DNA of 64,000 nucleotides from JBCCGR01 sp039029195 (GTDB lineage Bacteria > Pseudomonadota > Alphaproteobacteria > Rhizobiales > Rhizobiaceae). Below are positions 25,694 to 34,964 of the stretch, in pieces (the stretch's first letter is position 1; each line of letters begins with the position of its first letter). The stretch is taken from the NCBI GenBank assembly GCA_039029195.1, contig JBCCGR010000016.1, positions 1 through 64,000 on the forward strand. Direction: 5' to 3'. The notes beneath the pieces were generated by a model. That model was not told where the DNA came from. It searched no databases and worked only from the letters and a program-made list of their open reading frames with translations. The translations under genes and the position numbers were made by a program.

Positions 25694-26134
25694 TCACGCA
25701 GATGCGGCCTGCTTGGTGATTGGGCCCGTGACACCGAATTGCCGGGCAAACCACATGCCCACGAGCATCGCGATTACGAACAGTATCGTTTCGGACCGGA
25801 AAAAAGGAACCGCTGTCATTGCAGGACCGGGACAATAACCACCCAGTCCCCAACCGGTGCCAAACAGAACAGATCCGCCAATCAATCGACCATCGATATC
25901 GCGTTTCGTCGGCATCTGAAACACATCGGCAAAGAGAGGGCGAACCCGCCGACCGACAAGCCAGAAGCCGGGAAGTGCGACGGCAATTGCGCCACCCATC
26001 ACGAAGATCAGGCTTGGGTCCCAGGCACCCGTGAGATCAAGAAAGTTCTGTACCTTGGCCGGATTGCCCATGCCGGAGATGATGAGGCCAAGACCAAAGA
26101 CCAGACCAGCAACGAGACTTGCGATAATCTGCAT
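25694..26134 (-). CDS. YeeE/YedE-family sulfur transport protein, second half
   Basis: The protein is 146 aa from ATG 26134, chosen because a strong GGAGGGG lies 6 bp upstream. It is all membrane segments, with GLGLIISGMGNPAKVQNFLDL and the GTGWGLGGYCPGPAM motif; the Cys after GGY corresponds to the conserved Cys in thiosulfate channels of the YeeE family. With the partner encoded just upstream (stop overlaps the RBS region) it forms the two-protein version of a channel that is one chain in other bacteria. The likely substrate is thiosulfate or another sulfur compound. Confidence 0.8.
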   Translation of the reverse strand: MQIIASLVAGLVFGLGLIISGMGNPAKVQNFLDLTGAWDPSLIFVMGGAIAVALPGFWLVGRRVRPLFADVFQMPTKRDIDGRLIGGSVLFGTGWGLGGYCPGPAMTAVPFFRSETILFVIAMLVGMWFARQFGVTGPITKQAASA

Positions 26135-26135
26135 C

Positions 26136-26561
26136 TCACGCCCCTCCCACATGCCGCAGCAGGTAGACGGTGATAAACCCGGCCGTCATGAACGTGATGG
26201 TCGCCACAATCGAACGCGCCGAAAGGCGGGAGATGCCACATACCCCGTGGCCGGACGTGCAGCCTGCGCCAATGACCGAGCCAAGACCCACAAGCAGCCC
26301 GGCAATCACCACCGTGGCCGCACTGCCTGGAACCTGAATCGCTGGCATACCGGCAACCAGCCAGTAGATCGGTGCTGCCAATAACAGACCAACCACAAAC
26401 GAAATCGAAGTGGAAACCCCGGACGAACCGGGCGGCAACAGACGCGAGACGATCCCACTGATGCCCGCAATGCGACCGGTCGACAAAAGCAACCAGATTG
26501 CCGATGCACCGATCATCATTCCACCCAGCAGAGATGCAATTGGCGTAAATTCTGTTTCCAT
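26136..26561 (-). CDS. YeeE/YedE-family sulfur transport protein, first half
   Basis: The 141-aa protein has about four membrane helices. GSVIGAGCTSGHGVCGISRLS is the family hallmark, with two cysteines that line the channel or relay thiosulfate. It starts at ATG 26561 (METEFTPIASLLGG) and ends next to the start of its partner, so the two are coupled. The Cys-bearing loop here and the GGYCPGP loop of the partner are pseudo-symmetric halves. Confidence 0.8.
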   Translation of the reverse strand: METEFTPIASLLGGMMIGASAIWLLLSTGRIAGISGIVSRLLPPGSSGVSTSISFVVGLLLAAPIYWLVAGMPAIQVPGSAATVVIAGLLVGLGSVIGAGCTSGHGVCGISRLSARSIVATITFMTAGFITVYLLRHVGGA

Positions 26562-26604
26562 TATCTGCCTCCGTCCTATCTTTCCGGAGAATCCGGTTGA
26601 GCCG

Positions 26605-29019
26605 CTAGCCCCTCAAGGTCGCCCCTGTGGATTGACCAACTTTCTCAACAATGTTGGCAGCAACGGCATCAATTTCCTCATCCGTCAGCGTGGCAACGGT
26701 TGGCTGCAGTGTCACTTCGATGGCCACAGACTTGCGTCCCTCACCAATAGAAGCACCGGCAAACAGATCAAACACCGAGACATCGCTGATCAATTTTTTG
26801 TCCGCACCCCGGGCCGCCCGCAAAATGCTGTCCGCGCTGACTGTGTCATCAACAACGAATGCAAAATCGCGTTTCACCGCCTGCAGTCCGGATATGCTCA
26901 ACGGCGATTTGGTTTTCGTTGCTTTGCGTCGAGGCTGCGGAAGCGCATCCAGCATGATTTCAAAAGCAGCAATTGGTCCGTCCGCATCCAGCTTTTCGAG
27001 CGTGCGCGGGTGAATTTCCCCAAAAGTACCAAGCACGACTTTCGGCCCAAGCTTGATTGAGCCCGAACGGCCAGGATGATACCAATCGGGAGCTTCGACG
27101 ACGATCTGCACCTTTGTCGGATCTAGCCCGCAAGCCTCCAACACGCTCAACGCATCGGCCTTTGCCTGAAACACATCGACTCCAGAAGCCGAACCGGACC
27201 AATGACGACCGCCACCGGCGTGGCGTGCTGTGTTGCGACGAATACCACCCGCGACCCGGTGCTGATCAGAAGGTTGGTCACCATGATAAACATGCGCCAC
27301 TTCAAAAAGCGTCGAGTCGGGAAAGCCATGGTCCGCATTGCGCTGCCCTGCCATGATCAGCGACGGCAACAGGCTCGGCCGCATGTCCGACATGCCCGCG
27401 GCGATCGGATTTGAAAGCGTGAGGCTTGGATCACCTCCTCCGAAGAGTTTGGCCTGATCAGCAGAAATGAATGACCAGGTTACGGCTTCTGCCATGCCAC
27501 GAACCGCCAGTGCCCGGCGTGCGTTGCGCGCCCGGATTTGACCGGTCGTCAAAATGGTCTCACCAATTGAACCATGCCTTGGCAATGGCTGGGATTCCAC
27601 ATTGTTGATGCCGTAGATGCGCATCACCTCTTCCACCAGATCGGCCTTGCCGAAAACGTCAGGCCGCGTGCTTGGCACGTTGACCTGATAGACGGGTGCA
27701 GAGCCGGAAACGGTAAAACCAAGCCGTTCCAGAATGACTTTTGCGGAATCAGCCTCCACGTCGATGCCAGTGAGGCGCTTGACTTCGGAAACGGGGAAAT
27801 CGATCTCAAGCTTCGGTTCAGGAACGGCACCTGCCAGATGCACATCCGAAGGCTCGCCACCGCACATATCGGTGACGAGTTGCGTTGCATACTCCAGGCC
27901 TGGCAGATTGAAAGCCGGGTCCACGCCCCGTTCAAAGCGATAGCGGGCATCAGTAATGATCCCCAGATCCCGGCCCGAGCGTGCAATGTTCATTGGGTCC
28001 CAAAGCGCGGACTCGATGAGCACATTTTTGGTGTTCTCATCACAACCGGAATGCTCGCCGCCCATGATACCGCCAATGGATTCAACCCCATTGTCATCAG
28101 CAATCACAACGTGATTTTCGTTGAACTTATAGGTCTTGCCATCAAGGCCAAGCACCTCGTCACCTTCGCGACCCTTTCTGACGACGAGATTTCCGGCAAC
28201 CTTGTCAGCATCGAAAACGTGCAACGGGCGGCCCCGATCAAAAGTCACATAGTTGGTGATGTCGACCAGCGCAGAGATCGGTCGCAAACCAATTGCCAGC
28301 AGACGCTGCTGCATCCATTTCGGTGATGGGCCGTTACTGATGTTTTTGACAAGCCGAAGTCCAAAAGCGGGGCAAAGCTCAGGCTCGCCCGGAAGGTCCA
28401 AATCAACGGTTACCGGGCAGGGATAGGAACCGGCTACTGGATTGATTTCCGGAGATTTCACAGTGCCAAGACCGGCAGCGGCCAGATCGCGTGCAATTCC
28501 CGCCACCCCAAGCGCGTCCGGGCGGTTTGGTGTGATGCCAATCTCGATGACCGGATCATCAAGCCCCGCATAGGCTGCATAGTCTGATCCGACAGGCGCA
28601 TCATCCGGCAAATCGATGATGCCGTCATGTTCATCGGAAATTTCAAGCTCACGCTCGGAGCACATCATGCCGTGACTTTCGACACCACGGATATTGCCAA
28701 CGGCAAGCGTGACATCGATGCCGGGCACATAGGTGCCCGGGGCAGCAAACGCGCCTACAAGTCCGGCACGGGCGTTCGGTGCACCACAGACCACTTGAAC
28801 AGGTTTGCCATCACCGGTGTCAACGGAAAGGACACGCAGCCGATCTGCGTCCGGATGTTGTTCCGCGGTCAGCACCTTGGCGATCTTGAACGGCTTGAAT
28901 GCCGAACGATCGTCGACCTCTTCAACTTCCAACCCGATCATGGTCAGGGTTTCGACGATTTCTTCGAGCGAGGCTTCGGTCTCAAGATGATCCTTGAGCC
29001 AGGAAAGTGTGAGTTTCAT
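26605..29019 (-). CDS. pheT: Phenylalanine-tRNA ligase beta subunit
   Basis: The 804-aa protein has normal length for the bacterial beta chain. The N-terminal tRNA-binding domain shows KVLTAEQHPDADRLRVL and VVCGAPN. B3/B4 editing-domain and B5 segments follow, and the C-terminal anticodon-recognition fold ends near DEEIDAVAANIVEKV. In complex with PheS it charges tRNA-Phe and edits Tyr-tRNA. It lies on the minus strand downstream of pheS but is separated from it by a GFA-domain gene, 18 bp before pheT. Confidence 0.97.
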   Translation of the reverse strand: MKLTLSWLKDHLETEASLEEIVETLTMIGLEVEEVDDRSAFKPFKIAKVLTAEQHPDADRLRVLSVDTGDGKPVQVVCGAPNARAGLVGAFAAPGTYVPGIDVTLAVGNIRGVESHGMMCSERELEISDEHDGIIDLPDDAPVGSDYAAYAGLDDPVIEIGITPNRPDALGVAGIARDLAAAGLGTVKSPEINPVAGSYPCPVTVDLDLPGEPELCPAFGLRLVKNISNGPSPKWMQQRLLAIGLRPISALVDITNYVTFDRGRPLHVFDADKVAGNLVVRKGREGDEVLGLDGKTYKFNENHVVIADDNGVESIGGIMGGEHSGCDENTKNVLIESALWDPMNIARSGRDLGIITDARYRFERGVDPAFNLPGLEYATQLVTDMCGGEPSDVHLAGAVPEPKLEIDFPVSEVKRLTGIDVEADSAKVILERLGFTVSGSAPVYQVNVPSTRPDVFGKADLVEEVMRIYGINNVESQPLPRHGSIGETILTTGQIRARNARRALAVRGMAEAVTWSFISADQAKLFGGGDPSLTLSNPIAAGMSDMRPSLLPSLIMAGQRNADHGFPDSTLFEVAHVYHGDQPSDQHRVAGGIRRNTARHAGGGRHWSGSASGVDVFQAKADALSVLEACGLDPTKVQIVVEAPDWYHPGRSGSIKLGPKVVLGTFGEIHPRTLEKLDADGPIAAFEIMLDALPQPRRKATKTKSPLSISGLQAVKRDFAFVVDDTVSADSILRAARGADKKLISDVSVFDLFAGASIGEGRKSVAIEVTLQPTVATLTDEEIDAVAANIVEKVGQSTGATLRG

Positions 29020-29037
29020 CGTCCTTGGATCTTTCAG

Positions 29038-29457
29038 TTAATCCGGTTTGATCATCAGTGTCGCATCGGTGCGGGGCAGATCATCGTGCATTTTGAGCCA
29101 ACTGATCTGCCGTCCCGCAAAGGTATGGTAGGTGGGTGGATAGCGTTCCGGTTCGTCCATAAATCCGGTGTTGAAAAACGTCATATGGTCCGCACTCTTG
29201 TGTTCCTGCGCCACTGGCGAACCACAATTGTTACAGAACAGACGTGACGCGGACCCAGCCGTATACCGGCTTAGGGTTGAAGCGGAATTCCAGACAATTG
29301 CTTGCTTTTCAAAACCCACCGCGGCCAGCAACGGAGCTCCGGTTGCACGCCGACAATCGTCACAATGGCAATACACGCACAACTGAGGCTCTCCGGTCGC
29401 AGTGATATCGACCGAGCCGCAGCGACAATGCCCTTTGTGATGAATTTGGTGGGTCAC
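29038..29457 (-). CDS. GFA (glutathione-dependent formaldehyde-activating)-fold protein
   Basis: The 139-aa protein has the Mss4-like zinc fold of the GFA family: CRCG (Cys11, Cys13), CHCDDC (Cys30, Cys32, Cys35) and CNNCG (Cys75, Cys78), followed by the conserved SP and a W-rich end. Members bind zinc and glutathione-adduct-like substrates, but true formaldehyde activation is shown for only a few. It sits between pheS and pheT (39 and 18 bp gaps) in the same direction, so it is likely co-transcribed with synthetase genes. Confidence 0.8.
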   Translation of the reverse strand: MTHQIHHKGHCRCGSVDITATGEPQLCVYCHCDDCRRATGAPLLAAVGFEKQAIVWNSASTLSRYTAGSASRLFCNNCGSPVAQEHKSADHMTFFNTGFMDEPERYPPTYHTFAGRQISWLKMHDDLPRTDATLMIKPD

Positions 29458-29495
29458 AGGTTCAACCGAAATCTCGCGTTTGCCTCAAAATCAAA

Positions 29496-30578
29496 TCAAG
29501 CGCTCAGACCCGCAAACAAAGTCGGCATATCGAGCGGACGGAAACCATAGTGGTCGAGCCAGCGCACGTCGGCATCAAAGAATGCTCTGAGATCAGGCAT
29601 GCCGTACTTCAGCATAGCGATGCGGTCGATGCCGATGCCCCATGCAAATCCCTGATAAACTTCCGGATCAAGCCCGCCCGCACGCAGCACATTGGGATGC
29701 ACCATGCCGCAACCAAGGATTTCCATCCAGTCATTACCCTGCCCGAACCTGATTTCGTTGCCAGAACGATCACACTGGATATCCACCTCAAGGCTTGGCT
29801 CCGTGAAGGGAAAGAATGAGGGACGAAACCGCATATTGATCGACGGAACTTCAAAGAAGCTCTTGCAGAATTCTTCCAATACCCACTTCAAGTTGGCCAC
29901 ATTCGCGCTTTCATCCACCACCAGCCCTTCAAGCTGATGGAACATTGGCGAATGGGTGGCATCACTGTCCTGCCGGTAGGTTTTCCCCGGAATGACAATA
30001 CGATGCGGCGGCTTTTCCGACTCCATCGTTCTGATCTGCACCGGTGATGTGTGGGTGCGCAGAACCTTGCGCTCTCCATTTTCATCCGGGTTGAAAAAGA
30101 ACGTATCATGCATCTCCCGGGCCGGATGGCCTTCGGGAAAATTCAGCGCCGTGAAGTTGTAGTAATCCGTTTCAATGTCCGGGCCTTCCGCAATGTTGAA
30201 GCCCATATCAGCAAAGATCGCTGTAATTTCATCCACCACCTGAGAAATAGGGTGGATGCGACCGCGTTCGGATGGTGACGGTCGAACCGGCAAGGTAACA
30301 TCGACACGTTCTTCCTGTAGACGCTTCTCGATCGCCGCGTCTCTCAGCACCTCTTTCCGGTCGCCGATTGCGGATCCAATCTCCGCCTTCAGACCATTGA
30401 TCAACGGCCCCTGCACCTGACGTTCTTCCGGCGTCATTTTGCCGAGTGTTTTCAGAAGGTCTGAGATAGAGCCTTTTTTGCCGAGAGCGCCAACCCGCAC
30501 GGCTTCCAGTGCGGTTTCGTTTGCCGCCGCCGCAATGTCTGCGGTGATCTTGGTCTTCAGTGTTTCAACATCAGACAT
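29496..30578 (-). CDS. pheS: Phenylalanine-tRNA ligase alpha subunit
   Basis: The 360-aa protein has an N-terminal coiled-coil arm (1-90) for tRNA and a class II catalytic core with HPAREMHDTFFF, the TYRQDSDATHSPMFHQLEG block (motif 2 area) and FGQGNDWMEILGCGMVHPNVL, then motif 3 in GFAWGIGIDRIAMLKYG. It makes an alpha2beta2 enzyme with PheT. It lies downstream of rplT with a clear terminator between, so it may have its own promoter or depend on readthrough. Confidence 0.97.
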   Translation of the reverse strand: MSDVETLKTKITADIAAAANETALEAVRVGALGKKGSISDLLKTLGKMTPEERQVQGPLINGLKAEIGSAIGDRKEVLRDAAIEKRLQEERVDVTLPVRPSPSERGRIHPISQVVDEITAIFADMGFNIAEGPDIETDYYNFTALNFPEGHPAREMHDTFFFNPDENGERKVLRTHTSPVQIRTMESEKPPHRIVIPGKTYRQDSDATHSPMFHQLEGLVVDESANVANLKWVLEEFCKSFFEVPSINMRFRPSFFPFTEPSLEVDIQCDRSGNEIRFGQGNDWMEILGCGMVHPNVLRAGGLDPEVYQGFAWGIGIDRIAMLKYGMPDLRAFFDADVRWLDHYGFRPLDMPTLFAGLSA

Positions 30579-30600
30579 GATAGGATTGTCCCGTTTTCAA

Positions 30601-30638
30601 AACAAAAAACCCGTGTCAGCCGATCGCCGCCACGGGTT
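30601..30638 (-). terminator. Rho-independent terminator after rplT
   Basis: On the minus strand AACCCGTG (30638-30631) pairs with CACGGGTT (30615-30608) and is followed by a T-rich run TTTTGTTTT. The position is 35-70 bp after the rplT stop. Confidence 0.8.
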
Positions 30639-30672
30639 CCCAAATTTCACGTCAAGTGCGTTTGGGCGACCG

Positions 30673-31074
30673 TCAGGCGACAGCGGCCTCAAAAGCATTC
30701 GGTGTGGTGTCTTTCAGATATTCAAGCGCCGTCTTCGCCTGCGCCACAAGTTCAGCAAATGCTGCAGGCTCATGAATGGCGAGATCAGACAGCATCTTGC
30801 GATCCACCTCGATACCGGCCTTCGTCAGGCCATCGATCAGGCGGGCATAGGTCAATCCGTGTTCGCGGGCAGCGGCGTTGATGCGCTGAACCCAAAGCGA
30901 GCGGAAGCTGCGCTTGCGAGCCTTACGGTCCCGGTAGGCATATTGCTGGGCTTTTTCGACAGCCTGCTTGGCAACACGGATCGTGTTTTTACGGCGGCCA
31001 TAATAGCCTTTGGCTTTCTTGAGAACTTTTTTGTGCTTGGCGTGGGCGGTGACGCCTCGTTTTACGCGGGCCAT
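30673..31074 (-). CDS. rplT: 50S ribosomal protein L20
   Basis: The 133-aa protein (usual 117-135) carries the L20 signature RGVTAHAKHKKVLKKAKGYYG and FRSLWVQRINAAAREHGLTY. It is an early 50S assembly protein that binds 23S rRNA. It follows rpmI by about 50 bp; infC, often the first gene of this operon, is not adjacent here. Confidence 0.98.
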   Translation of the reverse strand: MARVKRGVTAHAKHKKVLKKAKGYYGRRKNTIRVAKQAVEKAQQYAYRDRKARKRSFRSLWVQRINAAAREHGLTYARLIDGLTKAGIEVDRKMLSDLAIHEPAAFAELVAQAKTALEYLKDTTPNAFEAAVA

Positions 31075-31126
31075 GGTGAATTATCCTTGCTGGAAACAGA
31101 TCAATTGAGTGTACGGAAATCCGAAA

Positions 31127-31324
31127 TCAGCCGTAGGGCATCATCTTCTTGATGATCCGGGTGTCAGGTTCAGAAAGAACCGATGTCCCGCGCGCCTGAC
31201 GGATGAACTTGTTCGACCGCTTGATCATGCCATGCTGTTTGCCAGCCTGCGCAACAAGAATTTTACCCGTGCCAGTCACCTTGAAGCGCTTTTTTGCGCT
31301 CGACTTGGTCTTCATCTTGGGCAT
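31127..31324 (-). CDS. rpmI: 50S ribosomal protein L35
   Basis: The protein is 65 aa from ATG 31324 (MPKMKTKSSAKKRFKVT). This is the exact family start; upstream extension to 31468 is spurious. The conserved HGMIKRSNKFIRQARGT follows. It forms an operon with rplT. The RBS GGAGACGC lies shortly upstream. Confidence 0.97.
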   Translation of the reverse strand: MPKMKTKSSAKKRFKVTGTGKILVAQAGKQHGMIKRSNKFIRQARGTSVLSEPDTRIIKKMMPYG

Positions 31325-31596
31325 TTTGCGTCTCCTTTGTGCGACCGGGTTGAAACAGCCCCTCGCATTTGCTTGTTTTTGTTCCCCAAAATCCCACAAC
31401 GCCGATCCAATGGACCATCGAAATTTGAGGATTTCCTTGGGGCTTGCGCAATTAAGCGAACTCGGCATGCCCTGCCGGCTCGCTCAGGCGTGGGGTGTAT
31501 AGGGCGAAAGCCCTTCATTGGCAACAGCTATTTCAGTACGTTCATCACTGTTGCGATCAATGGCTGCCCGTCAGATTTCACCCGTGAACGTTGACC
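31325..31596. other. Leader and promoter region of rpmI-rplT
   Basis: About 270 bp between rpmI (minus) and the luxR end, with no gene. It should contain the rpmI promoter and perhaps the L20-responsive leader, but no fold could be assigned by eye. Confidence 0.4.
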
Positions 31597-32346
31597 TCAG
31601 TGGGTCGGCAAAATCAATTGCATCGAAGTTGCTTTGGCCACCGCGTGCGTGCGGGAAACACAATTGAGTTTTCGCACTGCGTTTTCAGAGTGAAAGCTAA
31701 CCGTGCGCGGCGCAACACCGAATATACTGGCGATGTCGTCGGTCGATTTGCCCGCCGCGGCCCATTGCAGAATTTCTGTTTCCCTGGCGGTCAACCTCGG
31801 ATCGCCGGAGTTGCTGGGATCAACGCCGGAAAACCGTTCGTGCATGTAAAAAGACAACCGTTGCAGTTCCGCGCGATACTGATGGCTGTATTTCCTCCAG
31901 GATACCCCACCAATATCGGTGGTCATCGTAATCAGCGCACGTGAGCCGTTGCGATCTCGAATTGGAATACAAAAGCCCTTATCTCCCAGCCGAAAGTCGC
32001 GATAGCGCCTGAAAAATGTTCTTTGTTCGGTGGTCGGTTTTCGAAGCAAGCCCCATTCGAACGGCAGGAACTCCGACAATCCTCGAATGAGCGCCGGATC
32101 GTGCTGCTCGCACATGTTCAACTGATAGTATTCCTGCCACTCCAGCGGATAGGTGCAGTGATAGGTTGGCTGCCTGGTTTGGCGGGACCGATCATCCGTT
32201 GTGATATAGGCGATGTTCTTCAACCCGTAAGTTGATTTGATCCAATCTAGTAATATTGCACTACTATCATTTAATTCCCGACCGCCAGTGTTTCCTCCTC
32301 CATTATCTAGAAGATAATTCAAAATTCGAAGAGCAGCCTGATCCAT
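31597..32346 (-). CDS. LuxR-type autoinducer-binding regulator (LuxR solo)
   Basis: The 249-aa protein has a ligand-binding domain with Trp70, Tyr74, Asp83 and Trp98. Their spacing (+4, +13, +28) is the same as Trp57, Tyr61, Asp70 and Trp85 of TraR, the residues that hold N-acyl-homoserine lactones. The C-terminal GerE-type HTH reads LTARETEILQWAAAGKSTDD, then VAPRTVSFHSENAVRKL. No luxI-type synthase is present within 30 kb on either side in this window, so it looks like a solo receptor. A perfect inverted repeat upstream (32463-32476) is a candidate site. Confidence 0.85.
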   Translation of the reverse strand: MDQAALRILNYLLDNGGGNTGGRELNDSSAILLDWIKSTYGLKNIAYITTDDRSRQTRQPTYHCTYPLEWQEYYQLNMCEQHDPALIRGLSEFLPFEWGLLRKPTTEQRTFFRRYRDFRLGDKGFCIPIRDRNGSRALITMTTDIGGVSWRKYSHQYRAELQRLSFYMHERFSGVDPSNSGDPRLTARETEILQWAAAGKSTDDIASIFGVAPRTVSFHSENAVRKLNCVSRTHAVAKATSMQLILPTH

Positions 32347-32462
32347 TCATCCTCCACAAAGTGACGGACGCCCCATTTTCATGTTCTAAGCTTGCAGTTT
32401 CTTCGAACCGCTTAGCCATCCCCGCTTTGGCAATGCATTATATATTCAAGCAAACTGAATTG

Positions 32463-32476
32463 GTTCACTTGTGAAC
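32463..32476. promoter_or_regulatory. Perfect inverted repeat upstream of luxR
   Basis: GTTCAC-TT-GTGAAC is a perfect 14-bp dyad 117 bp upstream of the LuxR start, in the 290-bp gap before phoB. It is shorter than classical lux/tra boxes (18-20 bp) but placed like an operator. Confidence 0.4.
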
Positions 32477-32638
32477 TATGGATTGCACCAATGCAATTAA
32501 AGGCAACTTTACAACGCAAATCAACACTAAGTTGCGTGTATTCAATAAAATCACACCAATTTGAAAGTTCCATGGCGCGTTTGGCCAGCCTGAAAACGCG
32601 AAAAAGTGTTTCAAAACGGAAACTTGGTGCGAACGCGG

Positions 32639-33334
32639 TTAGTTCAGCTTGTCGTTGAATGCATAGCCAGCACCGCGAACGGTGCGGATGGGATCGCGTT
32701 CCTTGCCACGGCTAATGGCCTTGCGCAGTCGACCCACGTGAACATCGACAGTTCTTTCGTCCACATAGATATCCCGACCCCAAACCGAATCGAGCAATTG
32801 TTCGCGCGAATAAACCCGACCTGGCGCCATCATCAAAAACTCAAGCAAACGGTACTCCGTGGGCCCAAGCCGAAGCTCCCGTTTGTTCCGGTAAACACGC
32901 CTCGTTTCGCGATCAATCCTGATGTCACCAACGGTCAAAATTTCAGACATGAGCTGCGGGCTGACACGACGCAGCATTGCCTTGGTTCTGGCCATGAGTT
33001 CCGGCACGGAAAAGGGCTTCACCACATAGTCATCAGCACCTGTAGTCAGTCCGCGAATGCGCTCCGATTCTTCGCCGCGCGCAGTCAGCATGATCACCGG
33101 CAAGCGTCGAGTCTCATCACGAAGCCGCAGACGGCGGCACAGCTCAATGCCCGAAAGGCCTGGTAGCATCCAATCAAGCAACAAAAGATCGGGGACGGTC
33201 TCGCGAAGCCAGAGTTCCGCATCATCGCCGCGCGCGACGGTGTCCACCTTGTAGCCCTCGGCTTCAAGATTGTATTCCAGCAACATTCTGAGTGGCTCTT
33301 CGTCTTCGACCACCAGCACGTGAGGATGCAGCAT
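32639..33334 (-). CDS. phoB: Phosphate regulon response regulator PhoB
   Basis: The 231-aa protein has a receiver domain with acidic EDEE (10-13), phosphoacceptor Asp54 in LLLDWMLPG, Thr84 and Lys106. The C-terminal winged helix is OmpR-type (EYRLLEFLMMAPGRVYSREQLL, then VDVHVGRLRKAI). It binds Pho boxes when phosphorylated by PhoR. It is the last gene of the minus-strand phoR-pstSCAB-phoU-phoB cluster, 30 bp after phoU. Confidence 0.96.
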   Translation of the reverse strand: MLHPHVLVVEDEEPLRMLLEYNLEAEGYKVDTVARGDDAELWLRETVPDLLLLDWMLPGLSGIELCRRLRLRDETRRLPVIMLTARGEESERIRGLTTGADDYVVKPFSVPELMARTKAMLRRVSPQLMSEILTVGDIRIDRETRRVYRNKRELRLGPTEYRLLEFLMMAPGRVYSREQLLDSVWGRDIYVDERTVDVHVGRLRKAISRGKERDPIRTVRGAGYAFNDKLN

Positions 33335-33364
33335 TTCAGTTCAGTTCCTTATTGAACGGGCCGG

Positions 33365-34093
33365 TCAACCAGCCTGTTCACCATCCAATTCAAGCGCGAT
33401 CTCAGATGCGCGATCACCCTTGGGGCGGTTTTCACCGAACATTTCGCCGGTGACCACATAGTGGATCGTCTCTGCGATGTTCGTGGCGTGGTCACCAATG
33501 CGCTCTATGTTTTTGGCGCAGAACAAAAGATGTGTGCACAAGGTGATGTTGCGCGGATCTTCCATCATATAGGTCAGCAATTCTCGGAACATCGCCGTAT
33601 GGAGTTGGTCAACTTCCTCATCGCGATGCCAAACCATCTGCGCACGTTCAGCATCCCTGCTAGAGTAGGCATCAAGCACATCTTTCAACTGCAGCGTTCC
33701 CAATTCAGCAAGGTGCTCAAGACCACGCATCAGGCTTTTGGGCTGAAACAAGTCACTGACAGCGATAACCCGCTTGGCGATGTTCTTTCCCAGATCACCA
33801 ACACGCTCCAGATCGCCTGAAATTCGGATGGCCGCCACGATCTCGCGTAAATCCATCGCCATGGGCTGGCGTTTGGCGATGGTTAGGATCGCATTCTCAT
33901 CCACTTCATTCTGAAGTCTATCGAGAACCGCATCTTCGACAATCACAGCCTGAGCAAGCGAAACGTCGCCGTTAGAAAGCGCTTGAACTGATTGCTGGGT
34001 GATGCGCTCAGCAAGCCCCCCCATTTCGGAAACCTTCCGAAACAGGAGCTTCAATTCATCATCATACGCGGTAACCGTATGTTCGTTCATCAT
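33365..34093 (-). CDS. phoU: Phosphate signalling protein PhoU
   Basis: The 242-aa protein is two repeats of a three-helix bundle with the metal-binding ExxxD patterns (NEVDENAILTIAKRQPMA-MDLR and DQLHTAMFRELLTYM-EDPRNI). It links the Pst transporter to PhoR, silencing the kinase when phosphate is plentiful. The start at 34093 is preceded by GAGGAT. It is encoded 40 bp after pstB. Confidence 0.95.
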   Translation of the reverse strand: MMNEHTVTAYDDELKLLFRKVSEMGGLAERITQQSVQALSNGDVSLAQAVIVEDAVLDRLQNEVDENAILTIAKRQPMAMDLREIVAAIRISGDLERVGDLGKNIAKRVIAVSDLFQPKSLMRGLEHLAELGTLQLKDVLDAYSSRDAERAQMVWHRDEEVDQLHTAMFRELLTYMMEDPRNITLCTHLLFCAKNIERIGDHATNIAETIHYVVTGEMFGENRPKGDRASEIALELDGEQAG

Positions 34094-34133
34094 GTCGGGA
34101 TCCTCATGGCCTCAACGGCAACAGAATCGATCA

Positions 34134-34946
34134 TCAGCCGTATCGACCGGTGATGTAGTCCTGGGTTTTTTGCGATTTCGGATTGGTAAACATGGTGTCT
34201 GTTTCGTCCACTTCCACCAGATTGCCGAGGTGGAACATCGCCGTTTTCTGCGACACACGCGCCGCCTGTTGCATAGAGTGTGTAACGATCACAATCGTGT
34301 AGTTCTCGCGCAGCTCGGCAATCAGTTCTTCAACGATGGCGGTTGCGATTGGGTCAAGCGCCGAACACGGTTCATCCATCAATATGACTTCAGGGCTCAC
34401 CGCAATTGCGCGTGCGATACAAAGGCGCTGTTGCTGACCACCGGAAAGGCCCGTGCCCGGTTCATCCAACCGATCTTTGACCTCTTCAAAGAGACCCGCT
34501 CTTTGCAAGCTTGTCGTCACCACTTCTTCCAGATCGGTGCGGTCTTTGGTCAGACCATGGATACGCGGTCCATAGGCGACATTCTCAAATATCGACTTGG
34601 GAAACGGGTTGGGCTTCTGAAACACCATGCCCACTCGGGCGCGCAGTTCCACGACGTCAACATGGGGAGCATAGATGTCTTCATTGTCCAGCTGGATGTT
34701 TCCGGAAACCCGACAAATATCGATCGTATCATTCATGCGGTTGAGACACCGCAGGAACGTCGACTTGCCACAACCGGACGGTCCGATAAGCGCCATGACC
34801 TGGCATTCGGGAATATCGAGGTCCACGTCAAACAGCGCCTGCTTGTCACCGTAGAACACAGAAACTTTTTCGCCCCGCATTTTTATGGAGGGTTCGATTG
34901 CCTGGTTCACGGCAGCTTCCTGTTCCACACCACTCATGAGGTTCAT
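34134..34946 (-). CDS. pstB: Phosphate ABC transporter ATP-binding protein PstB
   Basis: The 270-aa protein has Walker A GPSGCGKST (55-63), the Q-loop region GMVFQKPNPFP, the signature LSGGQQQR, Walker B VILMDEPCSALDP and a switch His in VIVTHSM. It powers high-affinity phosphate import with PstA and PstC. It follows pstA by 18 bp. Confidence 0.97.
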   Translation of the reverse strand: MNLMSGVEQEAAVNQAIEPSIKMRGEKVSVFYGDKQALFDVDLDIPECQVMALIGPSGCGKSTFLRCLNRMNDTIDICRVSGNIQLDNEDIYAPHVDVVELRARVGMVFQKPNPFPKSIFENVAYGPRIHGLTKDRTDLEEVVTTSLQRAGLFEEVKDRLDEPGTGLSGGQQQRLCIARAIAVSPEVILMDEPCSALDPIATAIVEELIAELRENYTIVIVTHSMQQAARVSQKTAMFHLGNLVEVDETDTMFTNPKSQKTQDYITGRYG

Positions 34947-34964
34947 TGCCTTATCGCCTCGTTT

